DNA from: an uncultured SAR116 cluster alpha proteobacterium
GTDB lineage: Bacteria; Pseudomonadota; Alphaproteobacteria; Puniceispirillales; Puniceispirillaceae
Length of the DNA stretch: 47,479 nucleotides
Assembly: GCA_902523435.1 (NCBI GenBank)
Contig: CABYZM010000009.1
Location: 1 to 47,479, forward strand
Reading direction: 5' to 3'
Under the pieces are notes generated by a model. That model was not told the DNA's origin, made no database searches, and saw only the letters and a list, made by a program, of their open reading frames with translations. Below, piece after piece: positions 26,186-34,643 of the stretch; the stretch's first letter is position 1; the number at the start of each line of letters is the position of its first letter. A program made the position numbers and the translations under genes.

Positions 26186-26923
26186 ATGTTACATTCAGAA
26201 GAGAAAATCTCCGAAACAAAATATGCAGCCGGTACTGAAATTTTCAGAAGCAGCAAAAAGTTTTTGTTGGATATGGCAAAGGATTGCAAAAAAGGAAAAG
26301 TTTTAGATATTGGATGTGGAACCGGAGTTAATGCTGTCCATTTAGACTCCATGGGATTTGAAGTAACTGGAATAGATTTATCTAAAACTGCGATTGAAAA
26401 ATTCACAGAACGGGGTTTCAGCGGTTTAGTTCATGATATAACTTCGAACATTCCATTCGAAGACAACTCTTTTGAAATGGTTTTTGCTTCTGAGGTAATT
26501 GAGCACCTAGATGATGTAAACGCTTTTTTATCGGAAATTCAGAGAGTTTTAAAGCCAGAGGGCTGTTTAATTTTATCTACCCCTAATTCAGTTTTCTGGG
26601 CTTACAGGCTTCTGACTATGCTTGGAAAAAGTCCCAGTGAATTTCAACATCCAGGTCATTTGCGCTTTTTCTCTCCAAGGCTTTTAAACAGATCTCTGCA
26701 AGGAACAGGGTTCTTTAGAATACAAATGTCTGGAAGGAATATGTATTTCATTATTGGGGAAGTATTTGCGAGCTTCTTGTCACCTATCCTCGAATTTTTA
26801 CCCATTTTCCAGAAAGAAACAAGGTTTCTCACTCAAAAGTCATTTTTTCACATTTCTAGAAAGTCAAAAATTGTGAGCCCTTTCTGGTCTGATACAATCT
26901 TAGTGAAAGCCTTTAAAATGTAA
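26186..26923 (+). CDS. Class I SAM-dependent methyltransferase (Methyltransf_11 type)
   Basis: A 245-residue methyltransferase with a clear SAM site: VLDIGCGTGVN (motif I, about 37-47), TGIDLSKTAI (motif II), NSFEMVFASEVIEHLDD (motif III and IV) and LKPEGCLILSTPN. The C-terminal quarter is hydrophobic and aromatic and may touch the membrane. It ends the plus-strand operon, 14 bases after the membrane protein, so it probably methylates the same sugar or lipid-linked glycan. The substrate is unknown. Confidence 0.8.
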   Translation: MLHSEEKISETKYAAGTEIFRSSKKFLLDMAKDCKKGKVLDIGCGTGVNAVHLDSMGFEVTGIDLSKTAIEKFTERGFSGLVHDITSNIPFEDNSFEMVFASEVIEHLDDVNAFLSEIQRVLKPEGCLILSTPNSVFWAYRLLTMLGKSPSEFQHPGHLRFFSPRLLNRSLQGTGFFRIQMSGRNMYFIIGEVFASFLSPILEFLPIFQKETRFLTQKSFFHISRKSKIVSPFWSDTILVKAFKM

Positions 26924-26931
26924 ATTCCGTT

Positions 26932-26998
26932 GGGCCCTTTTGTATCAAGAGATTGATTTTAACAGCGACCAGATACCATATTCCTCACAAAAGCGCCC
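26932..26998. repeat. Long-armed inverted repeat between convergent operons
   Basis: GGGCCCTTTTGT (26932-26943) and ACAAAAGCGCCC (26987-26998) pair at 11 of 12 positions across a 43-base spacer. It fills the short gap between the ends of the methyltransferase and CMP-synthetase genes, where a bidirectional transcription stop would be useful. Function not shown. Confidence 0.45.
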
Positions 26999-27009
26999 TC
27001 AAACATTTT

Positions 27010-27699
27010 TTAATGACTGTTCATTAGTTTCTTAGCTATCTCTAAATCCGAATAGCTGTCGATATCAATTGCTTTTTCCCAAGACATCGGAAAATAAACA
27101 TGTCCTGGTCCATAAAAAGTATTTTCACGCAACAGATTTTCAATGTCTGCTATCCAAATAGCACCGGTAGGGCAATAAAGCTTTTCAAGATCTTGAGAAC
27201 GTTTAGACAATGCTTCAGGAAAAAGTGGTTCAGGCTTTCCTGATGAAGTTAGCGTTGCAGCCCACCAAGGATTATTAAACCCAAATTCCAAGGCACTTAT
27301 TTGAAAATTATGCTCGTGACCCTTAAAGTGTTTAACTGCGGCTATGATCTCTTCTTTTCCTCTGAGTGGACAGTTTGGCATCAACTGAACAACATTAACG
27401 AATTGACTATCGTAGAAATCTATGGCTTGACGAAGAGAGGAAATCGTTGCTGCACTCACTTCGCTAAAATCATCATAATTCTCAGTGCGTAAAAATGGCA
27501 CCTCAGCTCCATATCTACGAGCCACAGATGCAATACGATTATCTTCTGTTGAAACTAGTACTTGTTCGAAAATTTGACTGCTTAATGCTGCACGTATTGT
27601 CCACGCAATCATAGGCAAACCGTGAATTTCTAATAAATTCTTTTGCGGTATTCTTTTGGAAGCTCCTCTTGCTGGGATCACGGCAATATCTTTTGTCAT
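27010..27699 (-). CDS. CMP-nonulosonate (acylneuraminate) cytidylyltransferase family protein
   Basis: A 229-residue NeuA/PseF-family enzyme that activates an acidic sugar with CTP. The nucleotide loop IPARGASKRIPQKN (8-21) is intact, followed by VLVSTEDNRIASVARRYGAE and VVQLMPNCPLR, the usual core. The late segment YCPTGAIWIA and the ending WEKAIDIDSYSDLEIAK are typical of the family. The substrate could be pseudaminic acid, made by PseI at 9749, or another acidic sugar made by the Gfo/Idh and SDR proteins just upstream, a grouping known from flagellin-modification (Ptm) clusters. It is the last gene of the right block, 15 bases after the ABC membrane protein. Confidence 0.82.
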   Translation of the reverse strand: MTKDIAVIPARGASKRIPQKNLLEIHGLPMIAWTIRAALSSQIFEQVLVSTEDNRIASVARRYGAEVPFLRTENYDDFSEVSAATISSLRQAIDFYDSQFVNVVQLMPNCPLRGKEEIIAAVKHFKGHEHNFQISALEFGFNNPWWAATLTSSGKPEPLFPEALSKRSQDLEKLYCPTGAIWIADIENLLRENTFYGPGHVYFPMSWEKAIDIDSYSDLEIAKKLMNSH

Positions 27700-27714
27700 T
27701 TCACTTTTAAACTT

Positions 27715-28695
27715 TTACCTTGAATTTTCATTTAATTCCGCAGCCAGCTCATCCATTGCATGAAATGCATTTTCCCTACCTTGAATAAAGCTAATGATTG
27801 AACTCACTGAAGGCAACATTCTCATAGCTGCGTAAACAAAAATTGACACAAACGTACCTAATTCTGCTGGAGAAGTGACTATTATATAAAGGCTAGCTAA
27901 ACCAAACCCAATTAAAGCACAAAACTCCACTATGTATTTTGCTCCTTGTGACAAAGAACAAAGAATGAATGCGGCAGTCATTTTTGAGTCTAAAATTGAA
28001 ATTAATTTAGATGAGGGCTTGAGAGAACGACTTTTATTTGTCCGCAATAATGGTTTATCAGCAAACCCGCTCTTTGCAAGATTAATAATTTTTTCAATAG
28101 AAAAAATCATTATTTTACCTTGCTGACGAATTGTCTGCCTACTCACGATATAAAACAGAAAAAGCAAGATGAACATGGAAATGAAGAATATTAAAGTTGG
28201 AAATGGAAACACAACTAATAACCCAGCCCCAACAAAAATTAGAGACCCAATCTCCGTAATAGCTCTAGCTAGTGGTATCAAAAAATTATCGGTAAAATAT
28301 CTTGCATTTGTTATAATTAGATTTGCTGCTTTTTCTGATGTCTGATTTTTAGGGTCATTTTGAAAGGTTACTACTAACTTTTTAGCAAGATCGTCTTCTA
28401 TTTGTCTCTGTATTTTTTGAGTGAAATATGCCTGAAAAGAAATTATTAAAAATCCAATTAATGGGCGAAAAACAATAAGCAGACAAATTACCAAGAAATC
28501 AGTTCTGAGATCCTTTATTGAGCCTGTTACAACCACCTGAAATTGTTCGAACACAAAAGGGATGCTGGTTGTTAGCAGAAAATCTAAACTTAAAACTACA
28601 CAAGAAAACAAAATGACAATGATATAACGATACCAATGCCCCCTCATAATGACAAAAAGAGGCCCATTAAAATTGAAGAAAGAAAAAATGTTCAT
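27715..28695 (-). CDS. ABC-transporter transmembrane domain protein without ATPase domain
   Basis: A 326-residue membrane protein matching only the six-helix domain of half-size ABC exporters of the PglK/McjD type. Helices are at roughly 22-42, 66-90, 140-185 (two) and 240-290 (two). The cytoplasmic loop TQKIQRQIEDDLAKKL and the FVYAAMRMLPSVSSIISFIQ segment near the end are typical. It stops with AMDELAAELNENSR, the place where the linker to the nucleotide-binding domain should start; no Walker motif is present here or in the next gene. It may be a degraded flippase or may borrow an ATPase from elsewhere. Spacing to its neighbours (41 and 15 bases) is operon-like. Confidence 0.75.
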   Translation of the reverse strand: MNIFSFFNFNGPLFVIMRGHWYRYIIVILFSCVVLSLDFLLTTSIPFVFEQFQVVVTGSIKDLRTDFLVICLLIVFRPLIGFLIISFQAYFTQKIQRQIEDDLAKKLVVTFQNDPKNQTSEKAANLIITNARYFTDNFLIPLARAITEIGSLIFVGAGLLVVFPFPTLIFFISMFILLFLFYIVSRQTIRQQGKIMIFSIEKIINLAKSGFADKPLLRTNKSRSLKPSSKLISILDSKMTAAFILCSLSQGAKYIVEFCALIGFGLASLYIIVTSPAELGTFVSIFVYAAMRMLPSVSSIISFIQGRENAFHAMDELAAELNENSR

Positions 28696-28736
28696 TTTTT
28701 AAACTTATTGATACTTTTTGTTCACAACTGCCAGCG

Positions 28737-29501
28737 CTAGACTGCACTCCATCCGCCATCCGCCACCAACACATGACCTGTAATTGAGGAACTTTTTTGA
28801 TTGTCTAATAGGAAATCAATGGGTGGGCCAGCTTCATCTAATGTGAGCATTCGACCTAATGGCAAAAATTCAGAGTATCGTTTTTCAAAATCGGGTGTGG
28901 ACCGCCCAACGAATCCACCAAACGCTATTGCATTTACCCTAATTTTCCTCTCGGCCAGTCTTACTGCTAATTCCTTTGTCATATGGTTAAGTGCCGCTTT
29001 TACAACGCCATAATTAATTGGCAACTCTTCGGCGAGGTTTTCATAAAGTTTTTTGTTAGCAGCAACAATTCCATATTGAGAACTGACATTCACAATGGAT
29101 GTCAGTCCATGGTAGTTCGAATCTACCAGTTTAATAATTAAGTTGTAGGGTGAAGATACCCCAATATCAAACTCTTGAATGAAGTTCTCTACGCTTGTCT
29201 GACCATTATCATTAACTTCTAAATTAGAGAGGTCTCTAGCATTATTAATTAGATGACTAATTTTAATTCCGTCTTGTTGAAGATTGCTTAGCGCAGTAGA
29301 AATGGAACCCTCACTTCTAATATCCATCTCTACTGCATGACATTTTGCACTTGCTTCCAAACGGTTTAATGATGCTTTCGCCTTTCTGAGTTCACGTGAC
29401 GCCAAAACAACACACCATCCTTTTCCCAACAAATACCTACAAATTGCAGTTCCTATAAGCCCAGTCGCGCCAGTAATAAGCACTGTATCTTCTTCTTTCA
29501 T
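28737..29501 (-). CDS. Short-chain dehydrogenase (PtmA-like sugar-pathway SDR)
   Basis: A 254-residue SDR with TGATGLIG at 10-17, LINNARD at 84-90, catalytic Ser140 or 141, Tyr164 and Lys168, and the terminal VADGGWSAV. It resembles the PtmA-type oxidoreductases of flagellin-modification and nonulosonate clusters. Its start overlaps the stop of the Gfo/Idh gene by one base (TAATG), so the two are translated in series. The pair probably does two redox steps on one sugar intermediate that is later activated by the CMP synthetase downstream. The substrate is unknown. Confidence 0.8.
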   Translation of the reverse strand: MKEEDTVLITGATGLIGTAICRYLLGKGWCVVLASRELRKAKASLNRLEASAKCHAVEMDIRSEGSISTALSNLQQDGIKISHLINNARDLSNLEVNDNGQTSVENFIQEFDIGVSSPYNLIIKLVDSNYHGLTSIVNVSSQYGIVAANKKLYENLAEELPINYGVVKAALNHMTKELAVRLAERKIRVNAIAFGGFVGRSTPDFEKRYSEFLPLGRMLTLDEAGPPIDFLLDNQKSSSITGHVLVADGGWSAV

Positions 29502-30412
29502 TAAAGCCCCATTTCGATTATTGAAACTACTTTGTCATGATGATCAAATTGATGTGCGAAAGTTTTTTCCTTAACACTTATATGATGGATAAACGACTTT
29601 AAAGATTTCCGAAAAGCTACAAATGTGTTTATATATGATTTTTCAATAGAAACTTCTGGTCCATGATATTTGATTGCAAACTTCTCATTTTTTCTTGCTC
29701 CGAACGTCTCAATCGAAATTTCAGGACCAACTGAGTATTCTAGAGACAGTTTAGTGTAACCATCGTTTTCTTTGACCTTTCTGACATGTCTTATTTCAGA
29801 TTGATGCCCAAAATATTGAATTAGCGGCTCGATTAGATGGACTGAATATTTTTCCCACGAATTAGGTATACACGCTTCAATAGCTGAAACAGCGCCTATC
29901 TTACGCAAATCTTTAATCGTTAAATGCAATTCACTCGCGAACGACATCGAGGAGCAGCTAAATATCTGCCCGCTAAATGACTGAAGACCCCATAAATTCA
30001 GCAAAGATTTCCTAGATAGAGATATAGGTTTATCAATGTAGATTGGTAATCCCTTTTCCAGAAACGGCTGGGCATTCATTAAATGATTTTCCGCATCATC
30101 TCTAGCTAGCAAAACTGCATCTATTTTATCCAACATGTCTTCTGGTTTTGAAACAACGTTACTTATCAAAGAAGCTTTAGCAATCCGCTCAGAAAGTTGG
30201 TTATTCGGCGTCCACACATAGTCAACCTTGACGCCTGGAATTTTGGCAGAGGGCCACTCTTGCTGCTTTAAATATTTTGGTATAACTGGAAACCCACATT
30301 TTTCCATTTCATTTGGTTCATACCCATTGCAAATAGCTGACCAAGAAAACGGATGACCATTTCCCGGAGAAAACCCAATGATCCCGAGAGACAAATCCTT
30401 TTTATTTGGCAT
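29501..30412 (-). CDS. Gfo/Idh/MocA-family oxidoreductase
   Basis: A 303-residue protein that looks like a Gfo/Idh/MocA NAD(P)-dependent dehydrogenase. The N-terminal segment SLGIIGFSPGNGHPFSW is a changed version of the usual GxGxxG loop, and YIDKPISLSR is the conserved (E/D)KP segment that carries the catalytic lysine. The C-terminal part is a beta-rich domain. The ATG at 30412 has AGAGGAA just upstream; an ATG at 30436 has no ribosome site. The irregular nucleotide loop is notable and makes cofactor binding less certain. It is coupled to the SDR gene downstream and separated from the PhyH gene by 201 bases. Confidence 0.72.
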   Translation of the reverse strand: MPNKKDLSLGIIGFSPGNGHPFSWSAICNGYEPNEMEKCGFPVIPKYLKQQEWPSAKIPGVKVDYVWTPNNQLSERIAKASLISNVVSKPEDMLDKIDAVLLARDDAENHLMNAQPFLEKGLPIYIDKPISLSRKSLLNLWGLQSFSGQIFSCSSMSFASELHLTIKDLRKIGAVSAIEACIPNSWEKYSVHLIEPLIQYFGHQSEIRHVRKVKENDGYTKLSLEYSVGPEISIETFGARKNEKFAIKYHGPEVSIEKSYINTFVAFRKSLKSFIHHISVKEKTFAHQFDHHDKVVSIIEMGL

Positions 30413-30613
30413 ATTTCCTCTTTTAGATATCAGCATTACTAAAAGTTAAGGCATACATTTTTCTTTAGATTTTCATGTTGATGACTTTTTTTATTTCAGC
30501 CAAAAATGTATACAAAATTCAAATAGTCTTTGAACATTGTGAGTGTGAGCTCAAACTATCAAACATCAAACCCAACTTAATAATGATTTCTCAATAAAAA
30601 GTTTTGGATCAAA

Positions 30614-31519
30614 TTAATTTAGTAAACGCGATAAAGCTGAATGAGGCTCTCTCATCGTATTGTGAAAACAATTTTGGGTTTGGTTGCCATTCACTCCAAT
30701 ATAAAAACAAATCATATCCCTTTTAGTTTCATTGGGAATAGACGCTCGGTGAAGGCATTTGTTCGTGTCGACGATTAGACCTAAGCCCTTTTTTCCTGAA
30801 TAAGCACCATCGTATTGGTCAAAGATTTCCAAATCAGGTTTCCCATGTTTAGTATGAATGAAAGGAAGGTGCTTCCCACTTATAATTTTGCTATTACTTT
30901 TGTTCATGAATAGCATCGGCCCTCCTTCATCGGTTACATCATTTAATAAGTAAAATACTTTTATAGTATCAGTTGTAGAACCATCAGTATGCCAACACAT
31001 TGTCGACCCAAAAGCTCCACCGTCTAGTAATACCGATTCTTTTTTGGGCATAACAGTTCGATAAATATGAACGTTTAGTACTTCAAAATTCGAACCATAA
31101 TATGCCTTCAAGATTCTTGACACTTCACCTTTAAGAAGAGCCTTTATTTCCGGAAAGTTTTTGTAAAAATCAAAATCTTTATCCAAAGAGCTAAGCTGCA
31201 GTCTGCATTGACTCATTTTGTTGGCATTTTCAATGCACCAACTATCAAACTTTTTTTTAATAGAATTCAGTGATTTTAAATCTTGTTTTTCGTCGAAAAA
31301 TACAAAACCATTATTTAACAATCCATTAACTTTTTGTTTACAATCTAAAAATTTTTTTCCCTGAGGAACTTTTTTTCTTGCATTCGAAAGGAGTCTATTT
31401 CCGACATAGTTTTGTGCCAATCCAGAAGCGTTTCCATAAAATAATTGGCCGAGCATTACATTGATAGGCCAAATAACTATTCTGCTAAACTTATTTATCA
31501 ATTGAGGAAAAATTCGCAA
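30614..31519 (-). CDS. PhyH-like Fe(II)/2-oxoglutarate dioxygenase
   Basis: A 301-residue protein of the phytanoyl-CoA dioxygenase superfamily. The iron ligands can be read as His177 and Asp179 in CWHTDGS and His257 in NKCLHRAS, and Arg267 is placed to bind 2-oxoglutarate. The segment VFYLLNDVTDEGGPMLFM (189-206) between them is typical. An N-terminal hydrophobic patch (about 12-32) may dock it to the membrane. In a polysaccharide locus such an enzyme could hydroxylate a sugar, an acyl group or a linked amino acid; the substrate is unknown. It lies 75 bases after the epimerase and is followed by a longer 201-base gap. Confidence 0.78.
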   Translation of the reverse strand: MRIFPQLINKFSRIVIWPINVMLGQLFYGNASGLAQNYVGNRLLSNARKKVPQGKKFLDCKQKVNGLLNNGFVFFDEKQDLKSLNSIKKKFDSWCIENANKMSQCRLQLSSLDKDFDFYKNFPEIKALLKGEVSRILKAYYGSNFEVLNVHIYRTVMPKKESVLLDGGAFGSTMCWHTDGSTTDTIKVFYLLNDVTDEGGPMLFMNKSNSKIISGKHLPFIHTKHGKPDLEIFDQYDGAYSGKKGLGLIVDTNKCLHRASIPNETKRDMICFYIGVNGNQTQNCFHNTMREPHSALSRLLN

Positions 31520-31594
31520 ATCCTATAACCTTCCTTAATTAAGAATGATAATTTTCTGAGTCATCTTTCCAATTCTCAACATTAATTTTATTAC

Positions 31595-32728
31595 TTATAT
31601 TGACGACGGCGTCACCTTTTTCCAAACGTTAAGATTAATATACTCAACATAAGAGAGAATGGACTTTAACACTGTAAGACTCGGTTTTTCAGCTTGATAA
31701 TCAGCTACCTTTGGTCTGAAATTTGAGGAGTCATATATTTCAATTTGCATTTTTATAGCTTCGACAGTCAATGCAGGGTCCAATCCAGTCATAATTACCA
31801 CACCAGAATCAAAACCTTCAGGACGTTCATGAGATAACCTGGGCGTTATAGCCGGAACCCCAAGTATATCAGCCTCCTCTGTTATAGTTCCACTATCTGA
31901 AACAACACAACTAGCATTCTTTTGCAATTGCATATAATCAACCAATGAAAACGGTTTTTCAACAGCCACCTGTTCAGGAAGAAAAATGTTGAACTCAGTC
32001 AATCTACTCAAGGTCCTTGGATGGCATGAAAAGATAATCTTTTGATTAAATTCATCAACTATCATTTCAAAGCATTTTGCGATATTTTTTAGTTTCCGTT
32101 CGTCGTCCACATTTTCTTCCCTATGCACGCTTGCTACGAAATATTTTTTTTTCTTTAAATTTAAACGCTTCAGAACCAAAGAATTGTCAATTTCATGCTG
32201 ATTAGCTTGAATTATCTCCTTCATAAACCCGCCTGTCTTGATAATTCGGTCTCCTCTTATTCCCTCTTTTAGCAGATAAGACCTTGCCCTTTCAGTAAGC
32301 GGAAAATTTATGTCACTGATGTGGTCCACTATTCTTCTGTTAATTTCTTCTGGCACATTCTCATCAAAACTTCTATTCCCTGCCTCCAAGTGGAATACTG
32401 GAATTTTCAGTCGCTTCGCAGAGATAGCAGCGAGGCAAGAGTTCGTATCGCCATACAATAAAACAGCATCAGGCTTTAGTTCTGCAAGTAGCTCATACGA
32501 TCTTGAGATTATGTTACCAATGGACTCTCCTAAATTTTCACCAGCCACTTCAAGATAAAAGTCGGGATCCCTAATCGATAACCCTTCAAAAAATATTTTG
32601 GATAATTCAAAATCGTAATTTTGGCCTGTGTGTATAATTTTATGTTCAGTATACTTATCCAAGAGTTTAATAATCTCACTTAGTTTTATTATCTCCGGCC
32701 TTGTTCCAATAATTGTCGCAACTTTCAT
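31595..32728 (-). CDS. Non-hydrolysing UDP-HexNAc 2-epimerase (WecB/WbjD/WbvD type)
   Basis: A 377-residue C2 epimerase. Family segments are GTRPEIIKL (8-16), HTGQNYD, YGDTNSCLAA, HLEAGNRSFDENVPEEINRR (starting near 113), SVHREENVD and SDSGTITEEA. The second and third of its three genomic neighbours are the WbjB/CapE dehydratase and an RmlD-like reductase. In that set the epimerase acts last, turning a UDP-N-acetyl-L-rhamnosamine into UDP-N-acetyl-L-quinovosamine, or the talo form into UDP-N-acetyl-L-fucosamine, rather than making ManNAc. It starts 39 bases after the dehydratase gene. Confidence 0.9.
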   Translation of the reverse strand: MKVATIIGTRPEIIKLSEIIKLLDKYTEHKIIHTGQNYDFELSKIFFEGLSIRDPDFYLEVAGENLGESIGNIISRSYELLAELKPDAVLLYGDTNSCLAAISAKRLKIPVFHLEAGNRSFDENVPEEINRRIVDHISDINFPLTERARSYLLKEGIRGDRIIKTGGFMKEIIQANQHEIDNSLVLKRLNLKKKKYFVASVHREENVDDERKLKNIAKCFEMIVDEFNQKIIFSCHPRTLSRLTEFNIFLPEQVAVEKPFSLVDYMQLQKNASCVVSDSGTITEEADILGVPAITPRLSHERPEGFDSGVVIMTGLDPALTVEAIKMQIEIYDSSNFRPKVADYQAEKPSLTVLKSILSYVEYINLNVWKKVTPSSI

Positions 32729-32767
32729 TCTTCAAAATCCATTTTTTTTAAGTAACGAGGATAGAAA

Positions 32768-33823
32768 CTATATCAAATTATGTTCGCTCAATAACTGTCT
32801 AATTTGAGTAACTGATATCGTTGAATCTTCAGAAGAGAGTTCATTATCCAATAATTTTTTCCCATTGCGATTCAGAAGCTGTGGAAGCTGTGAGCAAATT
32901 ATAAAAAATTCCTGCTCAAAACCAAATTTCCTGTCAATTCGTCTTAAATTTACCGCCTCTTCTATACTAATCATTATTTCATGTAACTTTTCACCTGGTC
33001 TTATGCCGGTGACGATAGTTGGATAGTTCGTATCTTCAGTTACTGCCTCAATAACATCTGTAATTTTTGCTGAACGTGCGTTAGGTACGACAATATCACC
33101 AGGGCCAGCGCAAGCTATCGATGCCATTATTGTTTCGACTGCTTCTTCTAAAGATAACAGAAACCTAGACATTCTTATGTCAGTTACTGTGATTGGCATT
33201 TTATTTTTAAGTTGGTCGATAAAAACCGGTATCACAGAACCTCTGCTGGCAATAACATTACCATATCTCACCCCTGCGAAAACAGTCTCTGATTGAGATT
33301 GGTTTGCTGCAATAAATATTTTTTCCTGTAACGCTTTAGAAATGCCCATAGCGTTTGTAGGCTTTGCAGCCTTATCTGTGCTTATAAAGATGCATTTTTC
33401 CACTCTGCCATCTTCGTTAATAGCTCGAACTAGGTTTTCTGCTCCAATGCAATTAGTTTTCATTGCTTCAACTGGAAAATGTTCGCAACTCGGCACTTGT
33501 TTCAAAGCGGCCGCATGCACAATCAAGTCATGTCCGGGAAGAGACTGCTTTATAGATGCCAGTTCCCTAATGTCTCCAATAAAAAACCGGACCTTTTCTC
33601 TCCAATTCTCATAAATTATACTTTCGTTTGCTGCGACATTGTTTTCTAACTCCGCTTGCAAATAAAATTGTTTCGCCTCATCTCTCGAGAAGACTGTTAT
33701 AAAATCTGGGTAACCAAATTTACCAGCCAATACTTCATTTAAAAAGGCTCTGCCAAGTGAGCCGGTGCCTCCAGTTAGAAAAACTTTTTTCTGATCGAGT
33801 AATTTTTTCATTTCAAATGCCAT
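32768..33823 (-). CDS. UDP-GlcNAc 4,6-dehydratase/5-epimerase (WbjB/CapE/FnlA type)
   Basis: A 351-residue soluble enzyme that starts the route to 2-acetamido-2,6-dideoxy-L-hexoses from UDP-GlcNAc. It has TGGTGSLG (17-24), FSRDEAKQ, the very diagnostic HAAALKQVPSCEHFPVEA segment (from about 103), the catalytic Thr/Met/Lys set in STDKAAKPTNAMGISK (Met159, Lys163), and RYGNVIASRGSVIP. The LKQVPSCE wording separates it from the PseB group. The ATG at 33823 has GAGG 9 bases upstream; ATG 33811 is an alternative. It overlaps the end of the reductase gene by 11 bases. Confidence 0.92.
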   Translation of the reverse strand: MAFEMKKLLDQKKVFLTGGTGSLGRAFLNEVLAGKFGYPDFITVFSRDEAKQFYLQAELENNVAANESIIYENWREKVRFFIGDIRELASIKQSLPGHDLIVHAAALKQVPSCEHFPVEAMKTNCIGAENLVRAINEDGRVEKCIFISTDKAAKPTNAMGISKALQEKIFIAANQSQSETVFAGVRYGNVIASRGSVIPVFIDQLKNKMPITVTDIRMSRFLLSLEEAVETIMASIACAGPGDIVVPNARSAKITDVIEAVTEDTNYPTIVTGIRPGEKLHEIMISIEEAVNLRRIDRKFGFEQEFFIICSQLPQLLNRNGKKLLDNELSSEDSTISVTQIRQLLSEHNLI

Positions 33824-34643
33824 AGCGATGCACCTCTTCAATAATATCAAAGGTCATATCAGCCCAACTTCGCCTCGGCAATCCCGACAACACACGAAAT
33901 TTTTCATCATTTAAAGATCTATCTATCTTTAGTGAATTTAATGGGATAACCCTTGGTCCAAGGCCATGTATATAAAACAAAGACAACAAATCGGATTTTG
34001 TAATTGGTTCACTGGCCACATTAAAAAGCCCTTCCTTAACATTGAGTTCCAAAAGCCGAACTATTGACTTCGATAACTCAAACATAGAAACGCCTGTATA
34101 TACCGAACCACAAAAACCTCGAACTGGTTCTTTTGAGTGAATGTACCAATTTAACAAACCATGACTGTGACTGTTTTCAACAGCCAGTGTAGAAGTACGT
34201 ATAACTAAATTTGTCTTATGAATAACTTCAGAAGTTGATTTTGACATCCCATATGGATCAAGGGAATTGGGTATAGACTTCTCAGAATAATTACCTTCAT
34301 GGCCATCAAAAACACAATCTGTGCTGATATTTATGAATTTTTTTCCAAGCTCTAAACAAATTTCATTTATCTGAATTGGAAAAGTGCTGTTGAAATAAAA
34401 GAAATGGTCTTTTTCAAAGGTTCCATCCAACTGTTTTACTAAACCTATGCAGTTGATAACGACTTCCGCCTCATTAAATGCATTTAATTTATCTAGTCTG
34501 TCCCAAATGCTATTTTTTTGTTCCCAAAAAGGAATATTAAATTGTTCTCGGGTCAACCCTTTAACTGATAAATCACTTTTAGGTAAGTAACGGAGTAAAC
34601 CACTACCAATCATCCCAGATGCGCCAAGTACAAGTACTCTCAT
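33813..34643 (-). CDS. RmlD-like sugar 4-reductase (WbvR-type)
   Basis: A 276-residue SDR of the dTDP-4-dehydrorhamnose reductase family, with LGASGMIG (6-13), NISTDCVFDG (105-114) and catalytic Tyr131/Lys135 in DPYGMSK. There is no RmlA, RmlB or RmlC gene nearby, so a rhamnose role is unlikely. Next to WbjB-type and WecB-type enzymes it should reduce the 4-keto sugar. WbjC/CapF reductases of the L-FucNAc route carry an extra cupin domain and are about 370 residues; this one lacks it, as does WbvR of the UDP-L-QuiNAc route. The ATG at 34643 overlaps the stop of the polymerase gene (ATGA), which supports this start. Confidence 0.83.
   Translation of the reverse strand: MRVLVLGASGMIGSGLLRYLPKSDLSVKGLTREQFNIPFWEQKNSIWDRLDKLNAFNEAEVVINCIGLVKQLDGTFEKDHFFYFNSTFPIQINEICLELGKKFINISTDCVFDGHEGNYSEKSIPNSLDPYGMSKSTSEVIHKTNLVIRTSTLAVENSHSHGLLNWYIHSKEPVRGFCGSVYTGVSMFELSKSIVRLLELNVKEGLFNVASEPITKSDLLSLFYIHGLGPRVIPLNSLKIDRSLNDEKFRVLSGLPRRSWADMTFDIIEEVHRYGI

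Noticed and set aside
32768-33823. This dehydratase as PseB
   Set aside because: The loop reads LKQVPSCE, as in WbjB/CapE, not the KHVP(I/L)AE wording of PseB. Its neighbours also fit the L-QuiNAc route.
33813-34643. dTDP-rhamnose pathway reductase RmlD
   Set aside because: No RmlA, RmlB or RmlC gene is present in the window; the adjacent WbjB- and WecB-type genes give a better explanation.
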